DNA of 64,000 nucleotides from assembly GCF_963556105.2 (NCBI RefSeq), contig NZ_OY829944.1, positions 1,771,501 to 1,835,500 of the forward strand, read 5' to 3'. A program made the translations under genes and the position numbers. Below the pieces are notes generated by a model that made no database searches, was not told the DNA's origin, and saw only the letters and a program-made list of their open reading frames with translations. Source of the stretch: an uncultured Tolumonas sp. (GTDB lineage: Bacteria > Pseudomonadota > Gammaproteobacteria > Enterobacterales > Aeromonadaceae). How positions within the stretch are numbered: position 1 is the first letter of the stretch; each line of letters opens with the position of its first letter. Shown one piece after another: positions 55,694 through 64,000 of the stretch.

Positions 55694-56497
55694 ATGCAAG
55701 CCAATGACTTAATTCAGAAAGATCCACACTGTCAGCTCATCACAAAGGCGACTCATATGCCTGCCAGTTTTATTGATGACTATCATGCTCATCCATGGCA
55801 TCAGGTTATCTTTCCACTCACAGGCTTATTGCAATCAAATATTGGGAATAAATGTGCAATAGTGCCTCACAATGCGATGTTGTATATCCCAGCAAACACA
55901 ATACACAAATCTGTAGCGGTGACAGATACCCAATTTCTGGCGATGTATCTGAACCCGAATAAAATGGTGGAATATGGGGCTGAACCTAAATCTTGCGTTG
56001 TCACACCTTTCATTAGAGAGTTATTACTGCTGTTGTTTGAGAAACAGATGGTTCAGCCATCAGAATCCAATATCGCTCATTTATTGATGGTATTAAGAGA
56101 CCAGATTGCTGTGGCGAGTAGTTATGACATTCCGCTATTGACCCCCTCAGACCCTCGTCTCATGGCGATATTTACACAATTGAAACAACAACCAGATTTA
56201 TCATTCGCTCTTAAAGAGTGGGCTAGAATAGTTGGGGCATCAGAACGAACCTTAACAAGGCTGTGTGTAAAAGAATTTGATCAGTCATTTTCATTGTGGC
56301 GGCAAAGTTTACGACTTGTTTTATCATTACAGTTATTAAGTACGAATCGTTCGATTCAAGACATCGCTTTGGAATTAGGCTATGGTTCTGATTCAGCATA
56401 TATTTTTGCGTTTAAAAAATTGTTTAATCAGACCCCCAGTAAATACCGTAGTGAGAGTTTGTCTTATGGGTTAAAGATGCATCACTTATTGAGATGA
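55694..56497 (+). CDS. AraC-family regulator with cupin sensor
   Basis: 267 aa. N-terminal cupin (DDYHAHPWHQVIFPLTGLLQ, then VPHNAMLYIPANTIHK) and C-terminal double helix-turn-helix (LKEWARIVGASERTLTRLCV, SIQDIALELGYGSDSAYIFA). This arrangement resembles NimR-like regulators that control MFS exporters. It is divergent from the amidotransferase gene with 100 bases between, and may control it. Confidence 0.9.
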   Translation: MQANDLIQKDPHCQLITKATHMPASFIDDYHAHPWHQVIFPLTGLLQSNIGNKCAIVPHNAMLYIPANTIHKSVAVTDTQFLAMYLNPNKMVEYGAEPKSCVVTPFIRELLLLLFEKQMVQPSESNIAHLLMVLRDQIAVASSYDIPLLTPSDPRLMAIFTQLKQQPDLSFALKEWARIVGASERTLTRLCVKEFDQSFSLWRQSLRLVLSLQLLSTNRSIQDIALELGYGSDSAYIFAFKKLFNQTPSKYRSESLSYGLKMHHLLR

Positions 56498-56876
56498 GTT
56501 TTGTTCTATTCATTGATGTGTAATGAATAGTCTAAATAGTTGTAACGCAGAATGGAGCAAAAATGAGTTTCAGACTCAGCATTAACTTTTATTGTTCTCA
56601 TAAAAATAAGTATGGTTATGCAGGAAATAGTTTCATGTGAGATTTTTTTGAATACAATCGACACCACAAAATGTGGTGCTGAAAAACAAGCAATTGTGAA
56701 ATGTAGACACCATGACTAATGCATGGACATGACAGAAACTTGAATCCATTATTTATGAATCATACACATAAGTCTTTGCGTATATAATCCTCTAATTTTC
56801 TAAAAATATTCTCCTAGAATGGCATCACAGACGAAAATTGCAAGAAGTAGATAAGCAGCCTTCTCTAAGGAATTCT
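56498..56876. other. Intergenic stretch with a hairpin
   Basis: No gene seen. CACCACA-aaa-TGTGGTG (56662-56679) is a seven-pair inverted repeat. The end holds AAGGAATT, the ribosome site of the aldo-keto reductase. Otherwise featureless. Confidence 0.4.
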
Positions 56877-57881
56877 ATGAACAATCGATATTTAGGACGT
56901 AGTGCGCTTCAGGTGTCACCTATTTGCTTAGGTGGCATGATGTTTGGTGGTGAAACTGATTTACCAACAGCGCAAAGAATCATCAGTAAAGCCCGCGAGC
57001 AGGGAGTTAACTTTATTGATACTGCTGATGTGTACAACGGCGGTCGTTCTGAGGAGTTTATTGGTCAAAGCGTAGTGGATCAACGTGATGAATGGGTTCT
57101 TGCCACTAAATTTGGTTATGGTGGTGGCACGAATAGTTTGTCATCGAAACATATTTTTCAAACCGTAGAAGCAAGCCTGAAAAGACTAAATACAGATTAT
57201 ATTGATTTGCTTTATTTTCACCGGGCTATACCAGGGTTAACCCTTGAAGAAGGGATCCGTGCTGTTGGCGATCTGATCCGGCAAGGTAAAGTTCGATATT
57301 TTGGGCTTTCAAATTTTCATGGTTGGCGAATTGCTGAAGTGGTGCGTTTAGCCGACCATTTGGGCATTAGTCGTCCAGTCGCTAGTGAGCCTGTTTATAA
57401 TATTGTTTCTCGTGGTGCTGAAGTAGAGCAGATCCCTGCTGCAAGTCATTATGGTCTGGGTGTTGTTCCATACAGCCCTTTAGCGCGAGGAGTGCTCACG
57501 GGAAAATATTCGGCAGATCAAACGCCAGATTCAAATAGTCGAGCAGGACGGGGGGATGCTCGTATCCTTCAAACTGAATTACGTTCCGAATCTCTTGTGA
57601 TCGCACAGAAGATCAAAGAATACGCAGAAGCGAAGGGCGTATCTTCTGTCGCGTTTTCTCTGGCTTGGGTGCTGAATAATAAAGCCGTTAGTTCAGTGAT
57701 AGCAGGCCCCAGAACCGAACAACATTGGGACAGCTATATGGCAGCACTGGATTATTCACTCACACCAGAAGATGAAGCATTTATTGATGATTTAGTGAAA
57801 CCGGGTCATGCATCAACGCATGGCTATACCGACCCGAATTACCCAATTGAGGGGCGTGAAATATACCATCATTCAATATAG
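56877..57881 (+). CDS. Aldo-keto reductase
   Basis: A 334-aa NAD(P)H-dependent oxidoreductase. The catalytic Asp and Tyr are in FIDTADVYNGGRSEE, Lys in VLATKFGYGG, and His in LLYFHRAIPG. The C-terminal coenzyme block is VSSVIAGPRTEQHWDSYMAA. ATG 56877 is chosen by AAGGAA. It ends over the end of the LysR gene (13-base overlap, convergent). Likely reduces reactive aldehydes or ketones. Confidence 0.92.
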   Translation: MNNRYLGRSALQVSPICLGGMMFGGETDLPTAQRIISKAREQGVNFIDTADVYNGGRSEEFIGQSVVDQRDEWVLATKFGYGGGTNSLSSKHIFQTVEASLKRLNTDYIDLLYFHRAIPGLTLEEGIRAVGDLIRQGKVRYFGLSNFHGWRIAEVVRLADHLGISRPVASEPVYNIVSRGAEVEQIPAASHYGLGVVPYSPLARGVLTGKYSADQTPDSNSRAGRGDARILQTELRSESLVIAQKIKEYAEAKGVSSVAFSLAWVLNNKAVSSVIAGPRTEQHWDSYMAALDYSLTPEDEAFIDDLVKPGHASTHGYTDPNYPIEGREIYHHSI

Positions 57882-58762
57882 CGTAATTCATCAACAAATA
57901 ATTTGAATGCCTCTCTGTGTTGATGACGGCTAGGATAATATAAATAAAATGGTGCTTGTGGTGAGCACCAATCTTCAAGCACGCGAACAAGTTGATTGTT
58001 CGCAATATAGGGTTCAGCCTGCATTTCTAAGATATAAATAAATCCAAATCCATCCAGTGCTGCACTGATTAACTGATGTGTTGTGTTAAAAGTGAACTGA
58101 CCTTTTACCCGAATATTGGTTTGTACGTCATTTTTACTGAATTCCCAAACATAGTTTGCGCCGAAGCTGTTTAATCTTAAATTGATACATTCGTGCTGAA
58201 GTAAATCAGCGGGTATTTGAGGGACATTTCTATTTTTTAAATACGCAGGGGAACAGACCACCGCAAAACGAACTTTAGGCGATATTTTCACTGCAATCAT
58301 ATCTTGTGCAATTTGGTCGCCCATCCGAACACCTGCATCAAATCGTTCTGCGACGATATCTGTTAGTCGGTTTTCGGCATTAATCTCTATATTGATCTCG
58401 GGGTATTTTGCACAGAACCGTTTCACCGCTGGCCACATCAGCGTTTCAGAAACTGAATCTGAAACTGAAATCCGGATAGAGCCGACGGGCTGGTAATACT
58501 CCTTTTTGAGTTGATTTAGCTCCGCTTCAATCTCATTAAATCGAGGATTTAATATATTCAACAATCGTTCACCAGCATCGGTTAACGACATACTCCGAGT
58601 CGTACGATTAAATAAACGGATGTCCATGCGGCTTTCGAGCGCTTTAATCGCATGACTGAGAGCCGATTGTGAAATGCCGAGTTGAGCTGCCGCTTTGGTA
58701 AAACTTTCCTCTCTTGCTAAGACGATAAAAAAAAGAAAATCGTTGATATTTTCTCTCAGCAT
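57869..58762 (-). CDS. LysR-family regulator
   Basis: A 297-aa regulator. Helix-turn-helix ESFTKAAAQLGISQSALSHA, then IKALESRMDIRLFNRTTRSM, and the effector domain (GSIRISVSDSVSETLMWPAV). It resembles the group that controls oxidoreductases in aldehyde and quinone stress. ATG 58762 follows GAGGG. The target may be the convergent reductase or the MFS gene; not shown. Confidence 0.9.
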   Translation of the reverse strand: MLRENINDFLFFIVLAREESFTKAAAQLGISQSALSHAIKALESRMDIRLFNRTTRSMSLTDAGERLLNILNPRFNEIEAELNQLKKEYYQPVGSIRISVSDSVSETLMWPAVKRFCAKYPEINIEINAENRLTDIVAERFDAGVRMGDQIAQDMIAVKISPKVRFAVVCSPAYLKNRNVPQIPADLLQHECINLRLNSFGANYVWEFSKNDVQTNIRVKGQFTFNTTHQLISAALDGFGFIYILEMQAEPYIANNQLVRVLEDWCSPQAPFYLYYPSRHQHREAFKLFVDELRYIE

Positions 58763-58882
58763 CAAATCTGGCCCTCATGACTCTCTGTAAAAAAGAAGTA
58801 ATACTGCATCCAGTTGGGAAATGCAGCCCGGGTTGTTCTTATTTATTTTTTATAATTTCTTGAATAGGAATTTACACATACA

Positions 58883-60106
58883 TCAGTTTTGTTTTAAAGA
58901 TTTTTTCAGCCATAAAGCCATGCAGAGACCGCCGATCCCTGCGATGGCCAACATCGACGCTAACACTTTGGGTGTGCCATCATTTAAGACGCCAATGAGA
59001 GCCGCGCTAATAACTCCGGCTCCGTATTGCAAAGCGCCAATCAGTGATGATGCTGTACCTACTTGTTCGGGTTTAAAATTCATGACGGCTGCAACGGAAT
59101 TCGCGACGATCATGCCGTTCATTGAGGTAAACAAAAATAGTGGGATAGCAATACCGAATATGCCACCGTAGCCTGTCATTGCGGAGACGAAAATCATGAT
59201 CCCGGAGAGGGCAGTGATGTAGTTACCCCAATAAAACAAACGCTCAATACCTATCTTGGTGACGAGGCGTGCATTAAGCATATTTGCACCCATGATCCCA
59301 ATGATATTGACGCCAAATAACAAACCATAATTTTGTGGTGGCACATGGAAATAACTAATGTAGACAAATGGTGAACCAGCGACATACGCAAAAATACCCG
59401 CATAGAAGAATGCACTGGCAAGCACATATCCCATCACGCGAGCATCACTCAATAAGCGGAAATAATTGCGAAAGACGCCGAAGATATGGGTTTTTAATCG
59501 TTGGTGTTGCGGTAAGGTTTCTGGAAGTGACATCACACAGAAAATTGAAATGATGCCAATGACAACTAATAACCAGAAAATAGTGTGCCATGTGCCATAT
59601 TTGATGATCTGACCGCCAACTAATGGTCCGATCAAGGGGGCAATCCCCATGATTAACATCATGGTTGAAAGCATCTGAGCCGATTTTTCCCGCCCAAACT
59701 GATCTCGTACCATTGCTCTCGCAAGAACAGGACCTGCACATGCGCCTAATGCCTGAACGATACGTGCACTAATCATTTGCCAGATGGTATCTGATAAAGC
59801 ACATCCGGCTGCACCAATGATAAATAGGACCAAACCAGCCAAGATCGGAGGCTTGCGTCCGAAACGATCCCCTAAGGGACCCCAGATAAACTGGCCTAAA
59901 CTAAAGCCGATCAGAAATGCGGAAATGGTGAGTTCGACACCGCCTGTGAATGCATTTAAGTCCGACTGAATTTGAGGCATGGCTGGCAGATAAAAATCTG
60001 TCGACATTGCCGCAAAAGACATCAAAACCCCCAATACACATAAAAACCAGAGTTCCGCTGATTTGGATGGCGATTTCTGTGTCACGGTTAGTTCAAACTC
60101 AGGCAT
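58883..60106 (-). CDS. MFS exporter, Bcr/CflA family (second)
   Basis: 407 aa, 12 membrane helices. Motif A reads GPLGDRFGRKPPILAGLVLF, and the helix-4 part is ARIVQALGACAGPVLARAMV with DQFGREKSAQ. It is distinct from the exporter at 28828. It lies 31 bases downstream of the CMD gene on the same strand and is probably co-expressed with it. Confidence 0.92.
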   Translation of the reverse strand: MPEFELTVTQKSPSKSAELWFLCVLGVLMSFAAMSTDFYLPAMPQIQSDLNAFTGGVELTISAFLIGFSLGQFIWGPLGDRFGRKPPILAGLVLFIIGAAGCALSDTIWQMISARIVQALGACAGPVLARAMVRDQFGREKSAQMLSTMMLIMGIAPLIGPLVGGQIIKYGTWHTIFWLLVVIGIISIFCVMSLPETLPQHQRLKTHIFGVFRNYFRLLSDARVMGYVLASAFFYAGIFAYVAGSPFVYISYFHVPPQNYGLLFGVNIIGIMGANMLNARLVTKIGIERLFYWGNYITALSGIMIFVSAMTGYGGIFGIAIPLFLFTSMNGMIVANSVAAVMNFKPEQVGTASSLIGALQYGAGVISAALIGVLNDGTPKVLASMLAIAGIGGLCMALWLKKSLKQN

Positions 60107-60137
60107 TATTTTGGCCTCTCACTTTTAATTCTTCAGA

Positions 60138-60752
60138 TCATTTGGAAGTTAGGATGCTGCGGATTAATTCGGATGTTTGAATGGCATCATTGTGTTCCAA
60201 CACATCAGCGATAGACGTAATTTGTTCACGGGTTAAACCTGTGTTCATGCCAATTCGTATATGGCTGTTTAGTTGTGATGCAACGCCAAGACTGGCTAAT
60301 GCCGCGATCGTAATAATTTCTCGTTCCTGATAAGTCAGAATGCCGCGCAGGAATATATCCGCGAAGAGATGTTCTTTCAGAAAGGCATCAATGGCTGGAG
60401 CAAAATCAAAAAGCGGGCTTTTTACCGGAGCACCAGTCAGTTCCTGTTGAACGGCATCCCCAAGATCAAAACGGCTTTTATCGGTTGGGATCTCAAGAGG
60501 TTCAGGCCCAATTTCATCTTGAATTCCTGCTGCTTTACGACTTTCAACGAGACCCATCAGTGTGCCGAGGCCATTTAGGCTGCGTGGAAAACCACAATAA
60601 GCGTATAACTGGATTAATAGTTCCTTTAATTTATTAATCTCTAAGCCATCGTCGAGAGCCGCAGTTAAGTGCTCTGTCAGTGTAGTGATATTACCGGTAG
60701 CTGTCGCCGTTGATATACGAACCAAGTGTTGTTGATTAATTGTCAGTGTCAT
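60138..60752 (-). CDS. Carboxymuconolactone decarboxylase-family protein
   Basis: About 204 aa; starts at 60752 or 60758. AhpD-like alpha-helical fold with two CMD-type regions: LLIQLYAYCGFPRSLNGLGT and ITIAALASLGVASQLNSHIR. The C-x-x-C pair of AhpD peroxidase partners is absent (only YCGFP), so a thiol peroxidase role is less likely. The nearby reductase, exporter and hydrolase genes suggest a role in aromatic or electrophile metabolism. Confidence 0.85.
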   Translation of the reverse strand: MTLTINQQHLVRISTATATGNITTLTEHLTAALDDGLEINKLKELLIQLYAYCGFPRSLNGLGTLMGLVESRKAAGIQDEIGPEPLEIPTDKSRFDLGDAVQQELTGAPVKSPLFDFAPAIDAFLKEHLFADIFLRGILTYQEREIITIAALASLGVASQLNSHIRIGMNTGLTREQITSIADVLEHNDAIQTSELIRSILTSK

Positions 60753-60926
60753 GGTCATTCTCAATTTTATTTGATGATTTCAACTTAACATGAGATGCCG
60801 CTGATCATTGATAACGCATTCGGTAATGCACTTATGTGCACAATTCATAAATGCTGTGAACGGCAAGAGAAATATTCAAATCTCTCTTAACTGATTGTCA
60901 GTTGAATCGGTTACTGACACACCATC

Positions 60927-60943
60927 ATTAACTTAAAGTTAAT
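60927..60943. promoter_or_regulatory. Palindrome in the divergent promoter
   Basis: ATTAACTT-A-AAGTTAAT, perfect over 8 pairs. It lies in the 330-base gap between the CMD gene and the next plus-strand gene. Could be a LysR or other regulator site. No further feature is seen in the gap. Confidence 0.5.
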
Positions 60944-61084
60944 AGATGTTCAACCTGTGCACCTCTTCAGGTTTATTCCCGAACCTCACATAATCTCCCG
61001 TATAGATTACAAAACGAGCACGAAAGTAAAACTCGTTGCAATTAATCTTGTTTTTGCCAACCCAACAAACGAAGGAGATTTACC

Positions 61085-61384
61085 ATGAAATTTCTATGCA
61101 TGGATGTTCCGCAACCTGGCGCGACAATGGAACAGTATATGCCTCACATGAAAAATGAAGCTCGTCATGGCTGGCAGCTCTACAAGAGTGGTGTTATTCG
61201 GGATATTTACTTCCGGCAAGATCGACCAGGTGTTGCCATTATAGCGGAAGCCGATTCGATAGAGATTGCGAAAAAAGAGCTGGCTGAATTTCCACTGGCT
61301 AAAGCCGGGCTTATCGGTTGGGATGTGATCCCTCTTGGTCCATTCACAAATTGGGAAATTCTCTTCGCCCCTGAGAATGTTTGA
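61085..61384 (+). CDS. Small YCII/muconolactone isomerase-like protein
   Basis: 99 aa, probably a dimeric ferredoxin-like fold (MKFLCMDVPQPGATMEQYMP, VAIIAEADSIEIAKKELAEF, LIGWDVIPLGPFTNW). It fits the muconolactone isomerase/YCII type. AAGGAGAT precedes the ATG. It begins a plus-strand group with the DJ-1-like and amidohydrolase genes. Confidence 0.75.
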   Translation: MKFLCMDVPQPGATMEQYMPHMKNEARHGWQLYKSGVIRDIYFRQDRPGVAIIAEADSIEIAKKELAEFPLAKAGLIGWDVIPLGPFTNWEILFAPENV

Positions 61385-61411
61385 TTTCCCATGTCCATCC
61401 GTTAATTAACT

Positions 61412-61499
61412 AAGCGAGCTATCTGTTGTAGAAGGTGCCTCTACATCGCCTTATACGATGTACCGGAATATGTAAATCAGGCCATTGATAAGCTCGCTT
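61412..61499 (+). ncRNA. Structured leader with competing hairpins (candidate)
   Basis: An outer pair AAGCGAGCT 61412-61420 / AGCTCGCTT 61491-61499 encloses TGTAGA-N7-TCTACA (61427-61445) and ACATCG-N7-CGATGT (61443-61461). The two inner hairpins share bases and cannot form together. It lies 60 bases before the DJ-1-like gene, so it may be an RNA switch or attenuator; not a family I know. Confidence 0.4.
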
Positions 61500-61558
61500 C
61501 GTTTTATGGCGATATTCTTTCAGTTTAACTTTTTGTTTCATAACAGGAGTCTGTATTC

Positions 61559-62251
61559 ATGACCAAAGCATCTGAACTCAAGCCCGTTCTGTTTGTTGTT
61601 ACCAGCTGTGCCGTGAAGGGTGCCACAGGTATTCCTACCGGTTATAACTTAGCCGAAGTGACTCACCCGTTGGAAAAACTGAAGGATGCAGGTATTACCG
61701 TTGAATTTGCATCCATCAAAGGTGGAGATGCTCCACTGGATGGGTTGGAAGATATGAATGATCCAGTGATCGCTCGATTCTGGGCTGACAGCCATTTCCG
61801 CCATGCCATGGCAAATACTCTGTGTATCGATGAGGTAGATCCATCACGTTACTCAGCAATCTTCTTTGCGGGTGGTCACGGTACCATGTGGGATTTCCCC
61901 GACAATCCAGCTGCACAAAATGCTATTCGTGAAATTGATGCAGCTGGCGGAATTGTTTCTGCTGTGTGTCATGGTCCGGCAGCATTAGTTAACGCGACGA
62001 AAGTTGATGGTAGTCTGCTGGTCGCAGGCAAGCGGGTTGCTGCTTTTACTGACAGCGAGGAAGAAGTCGTTCAGTCCACTCATGTTGTACCTTTCCTGCT
62101 GGCATCCACACTTAACGCACGTGGCGCTCAACATCAAAATGCGGCTGACTGGGCCAACAATGTGGTTGTTGATGGTCGCCTCATCACTGGGCAGAATCCT
62201 CAGTCTGCTGCGAGCCTAGGAGAACAACTGCGCGACGCTTTACTGGCTTAA
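61559..62251 (+). CDS. DJ-1/PfpI-family protein, Hsp31-like
   Basis: 230 aa. The nucleophile Cys is in SAVCHGPAALVNAT, the oxyanion glycines in FFAGGHGTMWDFPD, and Glu in GYNLAEVTHP. This matches glyoxalase III/Hsp31-type proteins acting on methylglyoxal or related aldehydes. GGAG lies before the ATG. Confidence 0.9.
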   Translation: MTKASELKPVLFVVTSCAVKGATGIPTGYNLAEVTHPLEKLKDAGITVEFASIKGGDAPLDGLEDMNDPVIARFWADSHFRHAMANTLCIDEVDPSRYSAIFFAGGHGTMWDFPDNPAAQNAIREIDAAGGIVSAVCHGPAALVNATKVDGSLLVAGKRVAAFTDSEEEVVQSTHVVPFLLASTLNARGAQHQNAADWANNVVVDGRLITGQNPQSAASLGEQLRDALLA

Positions 62252-62392
62252 ACTGTTGCGACTGTAATTTATTGAAATAGGGGCTGAGCGTTTCACTACA
62301 CTGCTGATGTCTGATCTGTAAATTTATGGCCAGGTACTGAATAAACGCGAAGCTCCTTCAAATCGACTAACTACTTGTAAAGAGAGGTGTTT

Positions 62393-63424
62393 GTGAAACT
62401 GATTTGTGTTGAAGAACATGTACTCGATCCCGCTGTTGGTGCTGCTACGGGTAGTTTGGTCGGAGCGGAAGCCCCCTTTATATCGGGTTGGGGCAGTCGT
62501 TTTGTTGATGGTCAAAATGTTAAAGATTCTACGCGTCCGCATGTATTTGCACCGAGCGAATCGGCACGTAAATGTTTAGACATGGGGGCTGCACGACTAA
62601 GTGATATGGATAGGACTGGCATTGATATGCAGGTGCTGTCTTACGGAGGTTTTCCACAATTACTGCCCGCCGAAAAAGCGATTGATCTTTGCTGCGCAGC
62701 CAATGACAAACTTGCTTTAGCTGCTGAGGCTCATCCGACACGTTTTGCTGGCTTTGCCATGTTGCCCTGGCAATCACCGGAAGCAGCGGCTCGTGAATTG
62801 GTACGCGCAGTAAATGAGCTGGGTTTGAAGGGAGCGCTCATCAATGGGCGGCCTGGTGAAACATTTCTTGATGACACGCGTTATACGCCCGTTCTTTCTG
62901 TTTTCGATGCGTTGAAAGTGCCGTTGTATGTTCACCCTGGACTGCCATTACCCGCAGTACAGAAACCATACTACGGTGGTTTTGATCGCGAACTCAGTGC
63001 CCGTCTATCCATGTTTGCCTGGGGATGGCATAATGAAGCGGGAATTGAGGTTGTACGAATGTTGCTTGCTGGCATATTTGATCGTTTCCCTAATCTGCAA
63101 GTAATCAGCGGTCATTGGGGTGAAATGGTGCCGTTTTTTCTCCAGCGGTTGGAAGATTCGATCCCGCAGGAAGCTTCCGGGCTTACCCGTCCGATCGTTC
63201 AGACCTACCGCGAACATGTATATGTTTCGCCCAGTGGCATGCTTATGCTGCCGCATTTCCAGTTCATATACACCCTGATGGGGGCTGAACGCATTCTGTA
63301 CTCTATTGATTACCCTTATCAGAGTCTGGATGGTGCTCGCGCCTTTATTGCCGGTTTACCTATCAGCGATACGGAGAAAGCGCTGATTGCCCATGGTAAT
63401 GCGGAACGACTGCTGGGCTTATGA
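62393..63424 (+). CDS. Amidohydrolase, ACMSD / gamma-resorcylate decarboxylase type
   Basis: 343 aa from GTG 62393, with AGAGAGG before. The first metal motif is EEH (KLICVEEHVLDP), as in gamma-resorcylate decarboxylase-like proteins rather than D-x-H-x-H. Later ligands are His in PLYVHPGLPL, His in VISGHWGEMVPF, and Asp in YSIDYPYQS. Likely a nonoxidative decarboxylase or hydratase of an aromatic acid. It ends the group of detoxification-like genes. Confidence 0.88.
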   Translation: MKLICVEEHVLDPAVGAATGSLVGAEAPFISGWGSRFVDGQNVKDSTRPHVFAPSESARKCLDMGAARLSDMDRTGIDMQVLSYGGFPQLLPAEKAIDLCCAANDKLALAAEAHPTRFAGFAMLPWQSPEAAARELVRAVNELGLKGALINGRPGETFLDDTRYTPVLSVFDALKVPLYVHPGLPLPAVQKPYYGGFDRELSARLSMFAWGWHNEAGIEVVRMLLAGIFDRFPNLQVISGHWGEMVPFFLQRLEDSIPQEASGLTRPIVQTYREHVYVSPSGMLMLPHFQFIYTLMGAERILYSIDYPYQSLDGARAFIAGLPISDTEKALIAHGNAERLLGL

Positions 63425-63476
63425 TCTGACATCAACGACTACTTATTTCCTGACGGGCGTCAGGAGTTTTAATCTT

Positions 63477-63650
63477 ATGAGAATTTTGGGTTATACGGCA
63501 CATTCAGCAACGATACCACTCGCGCATTTTGTGTTTGAACGACGTACGTCCGCTGGGGAGAACTTGGTGTTGTATCCGCACAATTCACAGATCTCGCAGT
63601 TGGGCCAAATCAAGGTTTCCGACAGCGATACCGCCTGTAATAGCAAATAG
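63477..63650 (+). pseudogene. Zinc alcohol dehydrogenase, N-terminal fragment
   Basis: MRILGYTAHSATIPLAHFVF, then ERRTSAGENLVL matches the start of YahK/AdhC-like alcohol dehydrogenases (MKxxGYxxHSAxxPLxPFxF). Soon after, the expected CGVCHSD zinc motif is missing and the frame ends after 57 codons. CAGGAG precedes the ATG. Over 300 residues are lost. Confidence 0.65.
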
Positions 63651-63712
63651 CAGGGTTTTACTCAGAAATCATTCAGAATTGGAATAACTCATTATTTCTG
63701 TTCTGCGGGTCA

Positions 63713-64000
63713 TTATTCTTTCCCAAGTCTGGCTTTGTCATAAAAATAGAGTCCCCCCTTGTTCATCAGGGTATCAGCCTGTAATTGAATTAACTTTTTA
63801 TTGATTACCATACTTTTCGTTTTTTCTAAGTACTCTTTGAAATAATGAAAATTTCGGTGTTGATCGTAAGCATCGCTATCTTTATAAATCTCAAAAAAGC
63901 GCCAATGTTCAGGCTGATTTTTCAGGGTAACCGCATACATGACTAATATCCCTGGTTCCTCATTCATAGCTTGCTGCATCTCTTTGAGAACAATCTGAGA
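63713..64000 (-). CDS. ABM-domain (YgiN-like) protein, cut by window edge
   Basis: At least 96 codons, open to the right edge (IVLKEMQQAMNEEPGILVMY), so the start is outside the window. The sequence AVTLKNQPEHWRFFEIYKDS, then FKEYLEKTKSMV fits small antibiotic-biosynthesis-monooxygenase domain proteins. ATG 63979 within would give 88 aa but would cut into the fold. Confidence 0.8.
   Translation of the reverse strand, partial: SQIVLKEMQQAMNEEPGILVMYAVTLKNQPEHWRFFEIYKDSDAYDQHRNFHYFKEYLEKTKSMVINKKLIQLQADTLMNKGGLYFYDKARLGKE

Overview
The window is chromosomal DNA of a gammaproteobacterium. The closest relatives of many proteins look like those of Aeromonadales, Vibrionales or Enterobacterales (PykA, GarK, CdaR, Bcr/CflA, YbjJ-like, HelD-like). 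Base composition is moderately AT-rich, roughly 40-45 % GC by eye and not computed. The genus cannot be fixed from the sequence; something near Tolumonas or Aeromonas is an inference. No rRNA, tRNA or CRISPR array was found.

Layout, left part. A methyl-accepting chemotaxis protein (409-2019) is followed by mobile-element debris: the first 35 codons of an IS21-type istA, and the 3' half of a group II intron with a nonsense-mutated reverse transcriptase and intact domains V and VI. Next is a glycerate catabolic unit: GntP-family permease, glycerate 2-kinase, a dedicated PykA-type pyruvate kinase, a terminator, then the CdaR-type regulator. Glycerate taken up is phosphorylated to 2-phosphoglycerate, and the operon also supplies the PEP-to-pyruvate step. 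From 10.8 to 18.5 kb lies a galactoside module: a leftward operon of ABC ATPase, binding protein, two permeases and a GH42 beta-galactosidase. A LacI-family regulator faces it across an intergenic region carrying two matching operators and a CRP-like site.

Middle part (about 18.7 to 41.5 kb) is accessory and decaying. It holds broken araC and hutG genes, and a replicon-like module made of a large UL9/CyRepA1-like SF2 helicase, a divergent protein with repeated GRP motifs, and an AT-rich gap between them. It also holds a Fic protein, an IS5-family remnant, and a metallophosphatase homologue whose metal ligands have been replaced. Several orphan genes follow, two of them preceded by the same 31-bp element. 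The first of two near-identical IS481-family insertions and a frameshifted helicase IV-like gene are also here. A 1.2-kb unit encoding a ParD-like protein and a second-type methionine aminopeptidase occurs twice, at 9.5-10.7 kb and 40.3-41.5 kb.

Right part (41.6 to 64 kb) is a run of small metabolic and regulatory units: LysE exporter, HPP-family membrane protein with divergent TetR and twin operators, a broken GNAT gene, an ABM monooxygenase, isochorismatase-like hydrolase, hexapeptide acyltransferase, Nudix hydrolase, CusF-like periplasmic protein, YbjJ-like transporter with a short LacI protein, and a HAD/DeoR/PHP phosphatase group. The second IS481 copy comes next. The end is a detoxification-like group (aldo-keto reductase, LysR, Bcr/CflA exporter, CMD protein, DJ-1/PfpI protein, amidohydrolase, ADH fragment, ABM protein cut by the window edge).
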